From positions 29,631 through 93,630 of the forward strand of contig JAEXGR010000070.1 in the NCBI GenBank assembly GCA_023450745.1: 64,000 nt of DNA, read 5' to 3'. The translations under genes were made by a program, and so were the position numbers. Below the pieces are notes generated by a model that was not told where the DNA came from, searched no databases, and saw nothing but the letters and a program-made list of their open reading frames with translations. Origin of the DNA: Synergistota bacterium. GTDB taxonomy: Bacteria > Synergistota > Synergistia > Synergistales > Synergistaceae. Of the stretch, positions 23,893 through 34,023 are shown one piece after another. Position 1 is the stretch's first letter. Every line of letters starts with the position of its first letter.

Positions 23893-25119
23893 TTATTTTT
23901 TGACGGCGGCGTAGGCGGCGGCGATCCGCACCAGCATATCGGCGACCTTTTCCATATCCTCGACGCAGGCGAACTCCATCCGCCCGTGGTGGTTGTGGCT
24001 CGCCGTGCCGAGGTTCGGGCAGGGCAGCCCCATGAAGGAGAGGTTCGCGCCGTCGGTGCCGCCGCGTATCGGGTCGATGAACGGCTTGCCGCCCGCCGCC
24101 CTGACGGCCTCTTTCGCGATCTCGATCATGAGGGGATACCTTTCAATCACCTCGGCCATGTTGCGGTATGTCTGTGTTATTTCAAGCTTCGCGCGGCCCG
24201 CGCCGTATTTTTCATTGACGCGCCGCGCCGCCGCCCTCATCGTCTCCTCGCGCTCCCGCAGCTTCCGCGCGTCGTGGTCGCGGAGGATATACTTCTGAAA
24301 GGCGCTCTCCACCGTACCGCCGCTCTCGTCGAGGAGGAAAAACCCCTCGCGCCCCGCGGTATGTTCGGGGCGCTCCGCGGCCGGCAGCAGCGAAAAAAAC
24401 TCCATCGCCAGCAGCTGCGCGTTTATCATGACGTTTTTCGCGGTCCCCGGGTGGACGCTGCGCCCCGTAAAGGTGACGCGCGCCGCCGAGGCGTTGAAGT
24501 TTTCGTAAGATATCTCGCCGAAGCGCCCCCCGTCTACGGTATAGGCGAAGTCCGCGCCGAATCTTTTCAAGTCAAAGCGCTCCGTGCCGCGCCCAATCTC
24601 CTCGTCGGGAGTGAAGGCCACGGCGATCCGGCCGTGCTTGACGCTGTCGTCGGCGAGCAGCCGCTCCGCCATCGTCAAAACTTCCGCGATGCCGGCCTTG
24701 TCGTCGGCCCCAAGCAGCGTCGTGCCGTCGGTGACGACGAGACGCCGGCCAACGTAATTTTTCAAGACGGGAAAATCATCCGCCCGCATGACGATGTTCT
24801 CCTCTTCGTTGAGGAGAATGTCGCCGCCCTCGTAGTTTACCAGGCGCGGCCTGATATTCTCGCTGGGCGAGGCTGGCGAGACGTCCATATGGGCGACGAA
24901 GCCCAGCGTCGGAATCTCGCCCGGCGTATTGGCCGGGATGGCGGCGTAGAGATAGCCGTGTTCGTCAAGACAGACGTCGGAGAGCCCCATCTCCTCCAGC
25001 TCTTTTTTTAGCAGGCGGGCCATCTCCCAAATACCGGGCGCGCTCGGGCAGCTGTCGCTTTTTTCGTCGGAGGCGCTCGCCACGCGCGCATAGTTGAGCA
25101 GCCGTTCGTAAGCTTTCAT
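23893..25119 (-). CDS. pepT: peptidase T (tripeptide aminopeptidase)
   Basis: About 408 residues from the ATG at 25119, with GAGGGA upstream; the usual length is 405-410. M20B metal-site motifs: VAHMDVSP (His-x-Asp), LLGADDKAGIAE (bridging Asp), TPDEEIGRG (catalytic and metal Glu), YTVDGG and a final NHHGRMEFA. It removes N-terminal residues from tripeptides in the cytoplasm, in keeping with an amino-acid-fermenting host. The start overlaps the coaE stop by 4 nt. Confidence 0.96.
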   Translation of the reverse strand: MKAYERLLNYARVASASDEKSDSCPSAPGIWEMARLLKKELEEMGLSDVCLDEHGYLYAAIPANTPGEIPTLGFVAHMDVSPASPSENIRPRLVNYEGGDILLNEEENIVMRADDFPVLKNYVGRRLVVTDGTTLLGADDKAGIAEVLTMAERLLADDSVKHGRIAVAFTPDEEIGRGTERFDLKRFGADFAYTVDGGRFGEISYENFNASAARVTFTGRSVHPGTAKNVMINAQLLAMEFFSLLPAAERPEHTAGREGFFLLDESGGTVESAFQKYILRDHDARKLREREETMRAAARRVNEKYGAGRAKLEITQTYRNMAEVIERYPLMIEIAKEAVRAAGGKPFIDPIRGGTDGANLSFMGLPCPNLGTASHNHHGRMEFACVEDMEKVADMLVRIAAAYAAVKK

Positions 25120-25706
25120 TTCGTTCCCTCTTCCTCCGCGAGCAGAGGCCACAGCCCGCGCGCCTTCCGCCGCCACTCTTCCTCCGTGCCGTCATTTACC
25201 AGCACGTAGTCGGCGCGCGCCATCTTCTCCGCGCTCGGCAGCAGCCGCCCCTCGCGGCGTGAAATCTCCGCGGCGTTCCAGCTGCGTTTTTTATTGCGTT
25301 CGACGCGCTTTTCAAAGGGCGCGGCGGCATAGACGACCCGGTCGAGCCATTCGTTGTGGCCACCCTCGTAAAGCAGCGGTATCTCCACGATCACCAGGCC
25401 GCCAGACGCCGCCGCCAGCGCCTTTATCTCCGCGATCGTCCTCTGGTGCAGCAGGCCGGCGGCGAAGCGGTATTCGTCCTCGTCGGTGAAGATTTTCGCG
25501 GCGATCTTCGCCCATAGCTCCTTGTGAGGGGCGTTGAAGAATCCCGCGCCCCAGCGTTTTTCGGCCTCTTTGCGTATCTCGGGGTCGTCCCAGAGGGCGC
25601 GCGCCACGCTGTCGGCGTCGACGATTCGCGCGCCCAACGCCGCCCACTCCCGGCAGAGCGTGCTCTTACCAGCGCCAACGTCGCCCGTGAGCCCTATTAT
25701 CGGCAT
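25116..25706 (-). CDS. coaE: dephospho-CoA kinase
   Basis: 196 residues, normal size. The P-loop GLTGDVGAGKST lies near residues 4-15, DADSVARALWDDP follows, and IVEIPLLYEGG (lid and acceptor region) is conserved. It performs the last step of CoA synthesis. It begins 41 nt inside the end of the upstream helicase gene and overlaps pepT, so the three genes are translationally packed. CoA supply also feeds the dephospho-CoA prosthetic group needed by the malonate decarboxylase ACP. Confidence 0.95.
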   Translation of the reverse strand: MPIIGLTGDVGAGKSTLCREWAALGARIVDADSVARALWDDPEIRKEAEKRWGAGFFNAPHKELWAKIAAKIFTDEDEYRFAAGLLHQRTIAEIKALAAASGGLVIVEIPLLYEGGHNEWLDRVVYAAAPFEKRVERNKKRSWNAAEISRREGRLLPSAEKMARADYVLVNDGTEEEWRRKARGLWPLLAEEEGTK

Positions 25707-27630
25707 GGTAGCCGCCTCCCTGCGCGTCGTCCTGAAATTCTTTAACCTCCGCCGGTATCTCGCCGAGAAAGCGCGACATCGGGTTGCGCTGAATGCCGCC
25801 GAAGAGCAGGCGGCTCGCCGCGCAGCTTATGTACAGCCGCTCCCGCGCGCGCGTCATGCCCACATAGCAGAGCCGGCGCTCTTCGGCGATATCGCCCTCG
25901 CCGGTGACGGAACGGGCGCTCGGGAAGATGCCCTCCTCCAGCCCGATGAGGAAGACCACGGGAAACTCAAGCCCCTTCGCCGCGTGCAGCGTCAGCATGT
26001 TGACGGCGTCCTCCTGTCCCTCCGGCGAGTCCTGGTCAGTGATCAGCGGTATCTCCGTCAGCGCCTGCGTGATGTCGCTCTCCGGCGAAACGATAGAGAG
26101 GATTTCCATCACGTTTTCCACGCGCTCCTCCCAGTCGTCCGGATACTCTTCGCGCAGGTATTTTTCATATCCGTTTGAATCGATGATCGTGCGCACGGCC
26201 TCGCCGATGTTCTCCTCGTTCGCGAGGATGGCGAGCATGTCGGCGGCGAGCGCCTTCGCGCCGCTGCCCTGCTTGCCCTTGAGGCCGCCGCCGTTTGTAA
26301 GGACGGCTTGCCACAGCTCTTCGGCGTGGGAGGCATCCAGGGCGGCCATTGCCTCGCCAAGCAGCTCGACACTCTTTTTGCCAAGGCCGCGCGTCGGGAT
26401 ATTGGCCACGCGCGCCAGCGAGATGGCGTCGCGCGGGTTGACGGCAAGCCGCAGCATCGAAAGGGCGTCTTTCACTTCGGCGCGCTCGTAGAAGGCGACG
26501 CCGCGAATGACGCGATAGGGTATCGACCGCTCCAGCAGCGCCTGTTCCATACCGCGGCTGAGGACGTTCATGCGGTAGAGGACCGCCATCTCACCGTAGG
26601 CGTAGCCGTCGTCGTGAAGCGACTCGATCTTTTTCGCGATCCACTCCGCCTCGTCGGAATCTTTAAACGTCCGCCGCACGCTGATGAGCCGTCCGCGCTC
26701 GGCGGCGGTCCAGAGGTCTTTCGGGTGGCGGTCGTCGTTGTTCTTGATGACGCCGTTCGCCCCGTCGAGAATGTTTCCCGTCGAGCGGTAGTTCTGGTCA
26801 AGGACCGTCGTCTTCGAGCCTTTGAAATCGCGCTCGAAGTTGAGAATCATCGCCATCTCCGCGCCGCGCCAGCCATAGATGGACTGGTCGGGGTCGCCGA
26901 CGACCATAATCTTCCGCCCGTCGTCGACCAGGCAGCGCAGCAGCAGGTACTGCGGCAGGTTGACATCCTGGTATTCGTCGACCAGCACCCAGTCGAGGCG
27001 CGAACGTTCGTGTTCGAGCACCTCTTTATTCGTGGCCATGATGTGCAGCGGCAGCACCATCAGGTCGTCAAAGTCGAGCGCTCCCTGCATTTTGAGATGT
27101 TTCTGGTAGGTATCGTAAAGAGTGCGCCACCGGTCGGAGATCTTCGGCTCGCGCGATATGGGGTTTGCCTTCGTCTTCGCCTGCGAGATCATATCGAGCG
27201 CCGCGGACATCTCCAGTTTTTTCGGATCGACGCCAAGCTCCGCCATCACCCGTTTGACGACCGACTTCGTATCGCCGCGGTCGAAAATCACAAAGGGATA
27301 GGGATGCCCGAGCTTTTGAAGCGCCTCAGAGTAGCGGTGCAGAAAGCGCAGACCGTAGGCGTGGAAGGTAGATATCTCAAGGCCCTGTAAATTTCCGTCA
27401 AGTATCGCCTCGGCGCGGCTCTTCATCTCGCGCGCCGCCTTGTTGGTAAAGGTAAGCGCGAGTATGCGCCAGGGGCGGACCTGCCGTTCCTGTATGAGAT
27501 AGGCGATCTTCGTCGTCAGCACCTTCGTCTTGCCGCTGCCCGCGCCCGCAAGCACGACCTGCGGCCCGTCGCAGTAGGTGACGGCCTCGCGCTGGCGCGG
27601 ATTGAGCGATTCTATCATTTCACAAACCAT
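25666..27630 (-). CDS. UvrD/PcrA-type superfamily 1 DNA helicase
   Basis: About 654 residues from the ATG at 27630, with AAGGACG 8-10 nt upstream. SF1A motifs in order: LNPRQREAV (Q motif), AGAGSGKT (Walker A), LTFTNKAAREM (Ia), VDEYQDVN (II), GDPDQSIYGWRGA (III), LDQNYRST (IV), TLHAAKGLEFPVVFLIGLEEG (V) and YVGMTRARERL (VI). It is somewhat shorter than PcrA (about 720). It acts in DNA repair and removal of replication conflicts. Confidence 0.95.
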   Translation of the reverse strand: MVCEMIESLNPRQREAVTYCDGPQVVLAGAGSGKTKVLTTKIAYLIQERQVRPWRILALTFTNKAAREMKSRAEAILDGNLQGLEISTFHAYGLRFLHRYSEALQKLGHPYPFVIFDRGDTKSVVKRVMAELGVDPKKLEMSAALDMISQAKTKANPISREPKISDRWRTLYDTYQKHLKMQGALDFDDLMVLPLHIMATNKEVLEHERSRLDWVLVDEYQDVNLPQYLLLRCLVDDGRKIMVVGDPDQSIYGWRGAEMAMILNFERDFKGSKTTVLDQNYRSTGNILDGANGVIKNNDDRHPKDLWTAAERGRLISVRRTFKDSDEAEWIAKKIESLHDDGYAYGEMAVLYRMNVLSRGMEQALLERSIPYRVIRGVAFYERAEVKDALSMLRLAVNPRDAISLARVANIPTRGLGKKSVELLGEAMAALDASHAEELWQAVLTNGGGLKGKQGSGAKALAADMLAILANEENIGEAVRTIIDSNGYEKYLREEYPDDWEERVENVMEILSIVSPESDITQALTEIPLITDQDSPEGQEDAVNMLTLHAAKGLEFPVVFLIGLEEGIFPSARSVTGEGDIAEERRLCYVGMTRARERLYISCAASRLLFGGIQRNPMSRFLGEIPAEVKEFQDDAQGGGYHADNRAHGRRWRW

Positions 27631-27697
27631 AGCCACACGTCCTTAATAAAATATAAACTAAATTAACGCCTAAAAAGGCGGAGGTCAAGGGCCAACA

Positions 27698-27722
27698 AAA
27701 AATCCCCTCGCGAGAGGGGATC
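27698..27722 (-). terminator. hpf terminator
   Basis: Minus-strand ATCCCCTC-TCGC-GAGGGGAT stem followed by TTTTTTG, about 25 nt after the hpf stop. Confidence 0.85.
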
Positions 27723-27746
27723 AGGACTGTAACAGGTGTTGAGACT

Positions 27747-28292
27747 TTATTTGGGTTCAAGCAGCCCGTAGCCGCCCTCTTCCCGGCGGTAGACGACGTT
27801 GATCGCGCCCGTTTCGTCGTTCTTGAAGAGGAAGAACGAATGCCCGAGCAGGTCCATCTGCATCGTGGCTTCGACCGGCGTCATCACGTCCACCGTGAAT
27901 TTCTTTCTTTTTACGATCTCGCGCGCTGGTTCGTCCTTCTCCATCACCGGCGCCGGGATGAGTTCAGGGTCGATATCGAAGGAAATCTCCTGTACCTTCA
28001 TGCGGGCCTTATCGGTGAGGTAGCTCTTGTGTTTCTTCACCTGCCGCTCGATATTTTTGAGCGCCTTGTCAAAGGCTTTGCGAAGGTCAGGGGCGTAATC
28101 CTCTCCGCGCATCACGACTCCGTTTACATTTGAGGTGATCTCAACCACATTCATACCCCTCTTGTAGTTGAGCGCGACCTGAGTGTCCAGGATACGGTCA
28201 AAGAACTTTTCGATCTTGAAAAGCTTCTTTTCCATATAATCCTTAATATCTCCGGGGAGTTCAACATTGCGCGTGACAAAACGTACCTCCAT
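27747..28292 (-). CDS. hpf: long-form ribosome hibernation promoting factor
   Basis: 181 residues. The N-terminal HPF/YfiA domain (VEITSNVNGVVMRGEDYAPDLRKAFDKALKNIERQVKKHK) is joined by a linker to the C-terminal dimerisation domain (VKRKKFTVDVMTPVEATMQMDLLGHSFFLFKNDETGAINVVYRREEGGYGLLEP). The long form drives 100S ribosome formation. The gene is monocistronic, with its own terminator. Positions 28293-28554 upstream are AT-rich, with no gene seen, and hold the divergent promoters of hpf and the aminotransferase. Confidence 0.96.
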   Translation of the reverse strand: MEVRFVTRNVELPGDIKDYMEKKLFKIEKFFDRILDTQVALNYKRGMNVVEITSNVNGVVMRGEDYAPDLRKAFDKALKNIERQVKKHKSYLTDKARMKVQEISFDIDPELIPAPVMEKDEPAREIVKRKKFTVDVMTPVEATMQMDLLGHSFFLFKNDETGAINVVYRREEGGYGLLEPK

Positions 28293-28554
28293 AGCAACTC
28301 CTCCATTCGTATGGTGCTTTATATTACTGCTGTATTTATTTTAGCATGATATCCAAATAGGCTCAAATGTGCAAATTATGTAAATATTAATCACATTGAC
28401 AATTTCTAAAAGTTTATATTTAATAACATCCGCCGTAAAAATAAGCAAAAACAATAGTAGCGTAAAAGCGGGTTTGGTATTATAATATCCGCACTTTATA
28501 GTTTTTGTTCTTCAAAACGATATTGTTGCCATTTAAAGAATGGAGGTCATAAAA

Positions 28555-29718
<1,164 letters not shown>

Positions 29719-29734
29719 AAATTACGCAAAAAAA

Positions 29735-29782
29735 GAAAAGATGTCCGCGCACGTCAAACGGGCGCGGGCATCTTATTTTGCC
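29735..29782 (+). terminator. aminotransferase/radA bidirectional terminator
   Basis: Stem AAGATGTCCGCGC / GCGCGGGCATCTT followed by ATTTTG; located between convergent genes. Confidence 0.8.
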
Positions 29783-29806
29783 GTTAGTTTTTCGCGGCGC
29801 TTAAAG

Positions 29807-31159
29807 TCACCGTTTAAGGAACAGATCGACGATCTCCCGCAGCGAGGAGATTTTGAGCGTCTCGATCGGGTAGCTGTCTTTCGGCGTGCGGCGGCTGATT
29901 ACGGCCTTTTTAAAGCCCAGGCGCGCCGCCTCTTTGACGCGCATCAGCGTGCGTCCCGCGGGGCGCACCTCTCCCGCGAGGCCGACCTCGCCGATGAAAC
30001 ATACCTCCGAGGGCAGTTCGATATCCGTCACGGCGGAGGCGAGCGAGGCGCAGATTCCAAGGTCCGCCGCGGGGTCCTTGAGCTGCAGGCCGCCCGCGAC
30101 GTTCAGATAGATGTCGCTCGTGCGCGAAGGAATGCCGCAGCGTCTTTCGAGCACGGCAAGGAGCAGCTGCAGACGGCTTGCGTCGATGCCGCGCGCCGTG
30201 CGCCGCGGATATGGGAAGGGCGTCGGGCAGGCAAGCGCCTGAATTTCCGCGGCAAGAGCGCGCGAACCTTCGAGCACCATCGAGATAGAGACGCCGGAGC
30301 TGCCGAGATCCGTGCCGTTCCAGTACAGGCGGCTGGGGTCGTTGACCGCGGAGAGCCCCTTTTCGGACATCTCAAAGATTCCCAGCTCCTCCGTGCTGCC
30401 GTAGCGGTTCTTTTCCGCGCGCAACAGTCGGTTGGGCGAGTTCTGCTCGCCGGAAAAAAGCAGCACGACGTCCACAAGATGCTCGAGCAGCTTGGGCCCC
30501 GCGATCTGCCCCTGCTTTGTGATGTGTCCGACGAGCACGGTCGGGATGTTGCAGCGCTTCGCCGTCTCGACGGCCATCGCGGCGACGCCCTTGACCTGAT
30601 TGGGCGACCCCGCCCAGCCGCTTTCGCTGTCGGCGCGGAAGGCCTGCACGCTGTCTATCACCATAAAAGCGTAGTTGTGTCTCTCCGCGGCCGCAAGCGA
30701 CGCGGGAAGGTCGCTTTCGCAGAGCAGGTCCAGCCCCCGCGTCATCAGTCCGAGCCGCCGTCCGCGCAGCGCAAGCTGCCCGGAAGACTCTTCGCCCGAA
30801 ATGTAGAGCACCGATTTTCCCTGCTTCGCCATCGCGGCGCAGACCTGCAGCAGCAATGTCGATTTTCCCACTCCCGGCTCGCCGCCGAGCAGCGTGACGC
30901 CGCCCTGCACCCAGCCGCCGCCAAGCACGCGGTCCAGCTCTTCGATGCCGGAGGGGATACGCTCCTGTTCTTCGACCTCCAGGCCGGAGATGGGAACGGC
31001 GGCTTTCGCTGCCGCCACCAGCCCGCCTTTGACGGTCTGTATCGGCGTATCGTCCTCCATTGTGCCCCACGAGCCGCATTTCGGACAGCGTCCGATCATC
31101 GTCGTACTCCGGTAGCCGCATTCGGAACACCGGTAACTGCTTATCTCTTTTTTTGCCAT
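29807..31159 (-). CDS. radA: DNA repair protein RadA
   Basis: 450 residues, standard. The N-terminal zinc finger (CSECG...CPKCG, residues about 11-30), Walker A GGEPGVGKSTLL, the RadA-specific KNRYGS motif and the C-terminal Lon-like domain (ASLASAVTDIELP, GEVGLAGEVRP) are present. It is a RecA-like branch-migration ATPase in recombinational repair. It is the last gene of the leftward DRTGG/hydrogenase-like/PHP operon, 7 nt after the PHP gene, an unusual neighbourhood for it. Confidence 0.97.
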   Translation of the reverse strand: MAKKEISSYRCSECGYRSTTMIGRCPKCGSWGTMEDDTPIQTVKGGLVAAAKAAVPISGLEVEEQERIPSGIEELDRVLGGGWVQGGVTLLGGEPGVGKSTLLLQVCAAMAKQGKSVLYISGEESSGQLALRGRRLGLMTRGLDLLCESDLPASLAAAERHNYAFMVIDSVQAFRADSESGWAGSPNQVKGVAAMAVETAKRCNIPTVLVGHITKQGQIAGPKLLEHLVDVVLLFSGEQNSPNRLLRAEKNRYGSTEELGIFEMSEKGLSAVNDPSRLYWNGTDLGSSGVSISMVLEGSRALAAEIQALACPTPFPYPRRTARGIDASRLQLLLAVLERRCGIPSRTSDIYLNVAGGLQLKDPAADLGICASLASAVTDIELPSEVCFIGEVGLAGEVRPAGRTLMRVKEAARLGFKKAVISRRTPKDSYPIETLKISSLREIVDLFLKR

Positions 31160-31166
31160 TTTTATA

Positions 31167-31916
31167 TCAACCCCACGGCCATGAAATGCGCCGTCCGTCC
31201 TCTTTGCGCAGCGCTTTTTTTATCTCCTCGAAGGTCGGCTCTTCCAGCATCATCTTTGTGCAGTTGGCGCGCGACATCGTATCAAGCGAATGGGAATCGG
31301 ACGATCTGATGAACGTGCGACCCGGATATTGTTCGCGCCACCTCTGCGCTTCGTCACAGTTGAGGCGGCGGGAAAGTTCAAAGGCGTCGGCGGGATAATC
31401 CGCGGGCATCGGCCCCAGCGCCGCCGGATACGAGAAGGCCGGACGGTCCACATGGGCAAGTATCGCCAGGCCGCCGACCTCTTTCATCTTGGCGACGATC
31501 TGGTCCACTTCGTAGCCCGCGCCCTGTATGAGAAGGGTATCCTCTTCTTTTACGATTTCGTTGTCCGCGCCGACGACGATCTGATAGCCGAAATGCTCGA
31601 CGTCGTTCGGAATCGGCCGGATACGTTTCCAGAGCCACTCCTTGTACGCATAGGCCGTCCCGTAATCCGGGAAGACGCATAATATGTGAATATCTTCCGC
31701 GCTCTGCGTCTCGATGCAGGGGAGCACGACGGGAGACCCCGCCGCGGCGTCATGGATGCCGGGAAAGTTTTCGCAGGTATTGTGGTCGGCGACGCCGATA
31801 ATGTCCAGCCCCGCCTCGCGCGCCTGGGCGACGATCTCCGGCGCTCCCATCTCAAGCTCTCCGCAGGGAGAGAGCAGCGTATGTATATGAAGGTCCACCC
31901 AGAAGGGCTTCAGCAA
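31167..31916 (-). CDS. PHP domain phosphoesterase-like protein
   Basis: 249 residues. The PHP metal motif DLHIHTLLSPCG lies near residues 8-19, then GVADHNTCEN, and the distal HVDRP and SDSHSLDTM. Family members hydrolyse phosphoesters (histidinol phosphate, trinucleotides, nucleoside phosphates). In Thermotogota, Clostridia and Synergistota a PHP gene often sits with DRTGG and [FeFe]-hydrogenase-like genes, as here. The role in that module is unknown. It starts 4 nt after the DRTGG gene stop. Confidence 0.9.
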   Translation of the reverse strand: MLKPFWVDLHIHTLLSPCGELEMGAPEIVAQAREAGLDIIGVADHNTCENFPGIHDAAAGSPVVLPCIETQSAEDIHILCVFPDYGTAYAYKEWLWKRIRPIPNDVEHFGYQIVVGADNEIVKEEDTLLIQGAGYEVDQIVAKMKEVGGLAILAHVDRPAFSYPAALGPMPADYPADAFELSRRLNCDEAQRWREQYPGRTFIRSSDSHSLDTMSRANCTKMMLEEPTFEEIKKALRKEDGRRISWPWG

Positions 31917-31920
31917 GGTT

Positions 31921-32256
31921 TTATCCCTTCACTCCCAGCGCGCTGAGCTTCGCGCAAACCTCATAAAGGCTCTCGGGAACGGAGAGTATCGTAATGTTTT
32001 CGGCGCGGCAGCGCTCGATGAGGTCGTCCGGCGCCTTACGTCCCGCGGCGATAACGATCATCGGCAGGTCTTTGAGCACCGCGACGGCGGCGACGTTAAG
32101 ATGCGCCTGTATCGTCACCCAGACGGAGCCCTCCTGGGCGACCCCCATGATAAAGCTCAGCAGGTCGCCGGCGATCGCCCCCGTGACCTCGCGGCCGCCG
32201 TCTCCCGGGCACTGCAGCTCGCCGCCGAGCGCCGCGCGGATATCGTCTATCGTCAA
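31921..32256 (-). CDS. DRTGG domain protein (downstream copy)
   Basis: 111 residues, one DRTGG domain (related to a regulatory region of phosphotransacetylase and CBS-linked proteins). The pattern GREVTGAIAGDLLSFIMGVAQEGSVWVTIQAHLNVAAVAVLKDLPMIVIAAGRKAPDD is characteristic. It probably senses a small molecule or mediates protein contacts. The start overlaps the hydrogenase-like gene stop by 4 nt (ATGA). A sister copy is at 34024-34386. Confidence 0.88.
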   Translation of the reverse strand: MTIDDIRAALGGELQCPGDGGREVTGAIAGDLLSFIMGVAQEGSVWVTIQAHLNVAAVAVLKDLPMIVIAAGRKAPDDLIERCRAENITILSVPESLYEVCAKLSALGVKG

Positions 32257-33569
32257 TTTGCTCCACCCTTTCTTTTCAGAGTCTGAGGCTGTGATTCAGA
32301 AAGAACCACAATTTTGTTCGCCAGCGAGGCGATACCCTCGCGAAGCTTGAAGATACAGTCGGTTACCGAGCCGTGGCCGCGCACGATCTCCTCCGCCATC
32401 GCCTGGCAGGAGGGACGCCCGCAGGAGCCGCAGTCGATGTGCGGCAGTCCCGAATATATCTCCTTCATCTGCTGGAGCTTCACCATCGCGTCCGCCACGT
32501 TGTCGGAGAGCGGCAGGCGCGGGCGCGGCAGGTACTCCTTCGTGATGGACCAGAAGTCCATCGCGTAGAGCTCTTCGACGCGCCGCAGATCTTTGGGAGT
32601 GATCTCCCAGTTGGTCTTCATATTATTAAGCCTGAGATTGGCGAGGAAACGCGAGTCGGCCGTACCGATGCCGCCGACGCAGCCGGTGTCGCAGACGCGG
32701 CATTCGATGAAGTCCACCGAGCGCAGCCTGCCAAGCTCAAGCTCCTGCAGGACGTCGATCGTGTTCCTCATGCCGGAGACGGCAAGCGTCGTCAATTTTC
32801 TTTCGGAGAAAGACTGGAGGTGACGGGCCTCGCCGCCGCGCCGGGCCCACTGGACCCAGCGGTTGTTGCGTTCTTTCAGGGTCTGTCCGGCGGCGGAGGA
32901 GACGTTGCTCGCCATGATGCTGCGCGCCACCCGGCGCACCGTGACCGCGTGGTTGATCGGCGAGCGTTCCCGTCCCTGCGGCTCTCTGATCATCGTGATC
33001 TTTGACGAGCAGGGCGCGAGCAGCGTTACGGGAACGCTGCTGTTCGTCCTCATCCGCCAGAGGTCCGCTCCCAGTTCAAGCGGAGAGCAGACATGGACGA
33101 CCCGCGAAAGAAGCTCGGGGAAACGCGACTGTATCAGCCTCAGCACGGAAGGGCAGTAGCATGATATGAGGGGGAGCGAGGAGGCGGGCGTCCGCGCGAT
33201 CATCTGGGCGCTCGCGTAGGCGCACAAGTCGAAGGCCTCTTCCACCTCGTCGATAAGGACGTTGAAATCAAGAGAATTAAGCACCTCTTCAAGCTGGGAG
33301 GGATTCATATAATGGCTGAACTGAGAAAAAAATACCGGGTCGGGCACCAGAGAGACTCGGGAGGATTCCTTTATACGGTTCCAATCGTCCTCTTCGATAC
33401 CGAGCGCCTGCCGGTGGCAGGAGCGCAGACATTCGCCGCAGTCGATACAGAGCTCGCTGATGATGCTGATTTCCCCATCAACGATCCTGATAGCCTCGGC
33501 GGGGCAGACCCTGATGCAGTTCACGCATCCCTGGCATGCCTCTCTGGAAATCTTGACGCTGTGGAGCAT
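32253..33569 (-). CDS. degenerate [FeFe]-hydrogenase-like iron-sulfur protein (putative sensor)
   Basis: About 438 residues from the ATG at 33569 (GGGGTGAG upstream). Two 4Fe-4S ferredoxin motifs come first (CQGCVNCIRVCP, CIDCGECLRSCH). A hydrogenase large-subunit-like region follows, where canonical H-cluster motifs are altered: TSCCP is ISCYCPS, MPC-x-AKK is APCSSKI, and the last is ECRVCDTGCVGG. The C-terminus has a CGSCGRPSCQAMAEEI...C cluster domain like RnfB. It resembles the putative sensory [FeFe]-hydrogenases that travel with DRTGG, PHP and RsbW-like proteins. A redox or H2-sensing role is likely; catalysis is doubtful. Confidence 0.85.
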   Translation of the reverse strand: MLHSVKISREACQGCVNCIRVCPAEAIRIVDGEISIISELCIDCGECLRSCHRQALGIEEDDWNRIKESSRVSLVPDPVFFSQFSHYMNPSQLEEVLNSLDFNVLIDEVEEAFDLCAYASAQMIARTPASSLPLISCYCPSVLRLIQSRFPELLSRVVHVCSPLELGADLWRMRTNSSVPVTLLAPCSSKITMIREPQGRERSPINHAVTVRRVARSIMASNVSSAAGQTLKERNNRWVQWARRGGEARHLQSFSERKLTTLAVSGMRNTIDVLQELELGRLRSVDFIECRVCDTGCVGGIGTADSRFLANLRLNNMKTNWEITPKDLRRVEELYAMDFWSITKEYLPRPRLPLSDNVADAMVKLQQMKEIYSGLPHIDCGSCGRPSCQAMAEEIVRGHGSVTDCIFKLREGIASLANKIVVLSESQPQTLKRKGGAN

Positions 33570-33588
33570 TGGCACTCACCCCTTTGCT

Positions 33589-34020
33589 TTAATTTTTATT
33601 GAAAAACACCGTGCAGTTGAGCGTGGTTCCCTTGCCAACCTCCGACTCGATGCCGAAGAGGTCGCAGTTGCGTTTTATGTTCGGCAGGCCCATGCCCGCG
33701 CCAAAGCCCATTTCGCGGGCCTGCTCCGTCGCGGTGCTGTAGCCTTCGGTCATCGCCTTTTGGATATCCGCGATGCCGGGGCCCTCGTCCTTTACCACCA
33801 GATCCACACGATCCTCGGAGATCAGCGCCTGAAGCATGCCGCCGCCCGCGTGTATCACGAGGTTGATCTCCGCCTCATAGGTGATGATCGCGACCCGCCG
33901 GCAGACGCCGGAATCTATTCCTAACATCTTGAGGGTGTTTTTTATATTGTTGGAGGCCGCGCCGGCGACCATAAAATCATTCCCCTCAATTCTGTATTCA
34001 AGACAGACAGGGGCTCCCAT
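33589..34020 (-). CDS. RsbW-like ATP-binding protein (anti-sigma/serine kinase fold)
   Basis: 143 residues, a lone GHKL ATPase domain. N box EAEINLVIHAGGG, G1 VKDEGPGI and G2 GFGAGMGLPNIKRN are intact, so ATP binding is expected. There is no dimerisation or His domain. Such RsbW/SpoIIAB-like proteins accompany the sensor-type hydrogenase module. It may phosphorylate a partner protein or act as a switch; there is no anti-anti-sigma gene here. It lies 3 nt after the first DRTGG gene. Confidence 0.87.
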   Translation of the reverse strand: MGAPVCLEYRIEGNDFMVAGAASNNIKNTLKMLGIDSGVCRRVAIITYEAEINLVIHAGGGMLQALISEDRVDLVVKDEGPGIADIQKAMTEGYSTATEQAREMGFGAGMGLPNIKRNCDLFGIESEVGKGTTLNCTVFFNKN

Positions 34021-34023
34021 GCC

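Noticed and set aside
23344..25011. A 555-codon open frame across thiW and opposite pepT
   Set aside because: Low-complexity Arg-rich translation that spans a terminator and two certain genes.
29741..31309. A 522-codon open frame opposite radA
   Set aside because: Antisense shadow of radA with no domain pattern.
32253..33569. Active catalytic [FeFe]-hydrogenase
   Set aside because: All three H-cluster signature motifs are altered and no maturation or electron-transfer hydrogenase subunits are adjacent.
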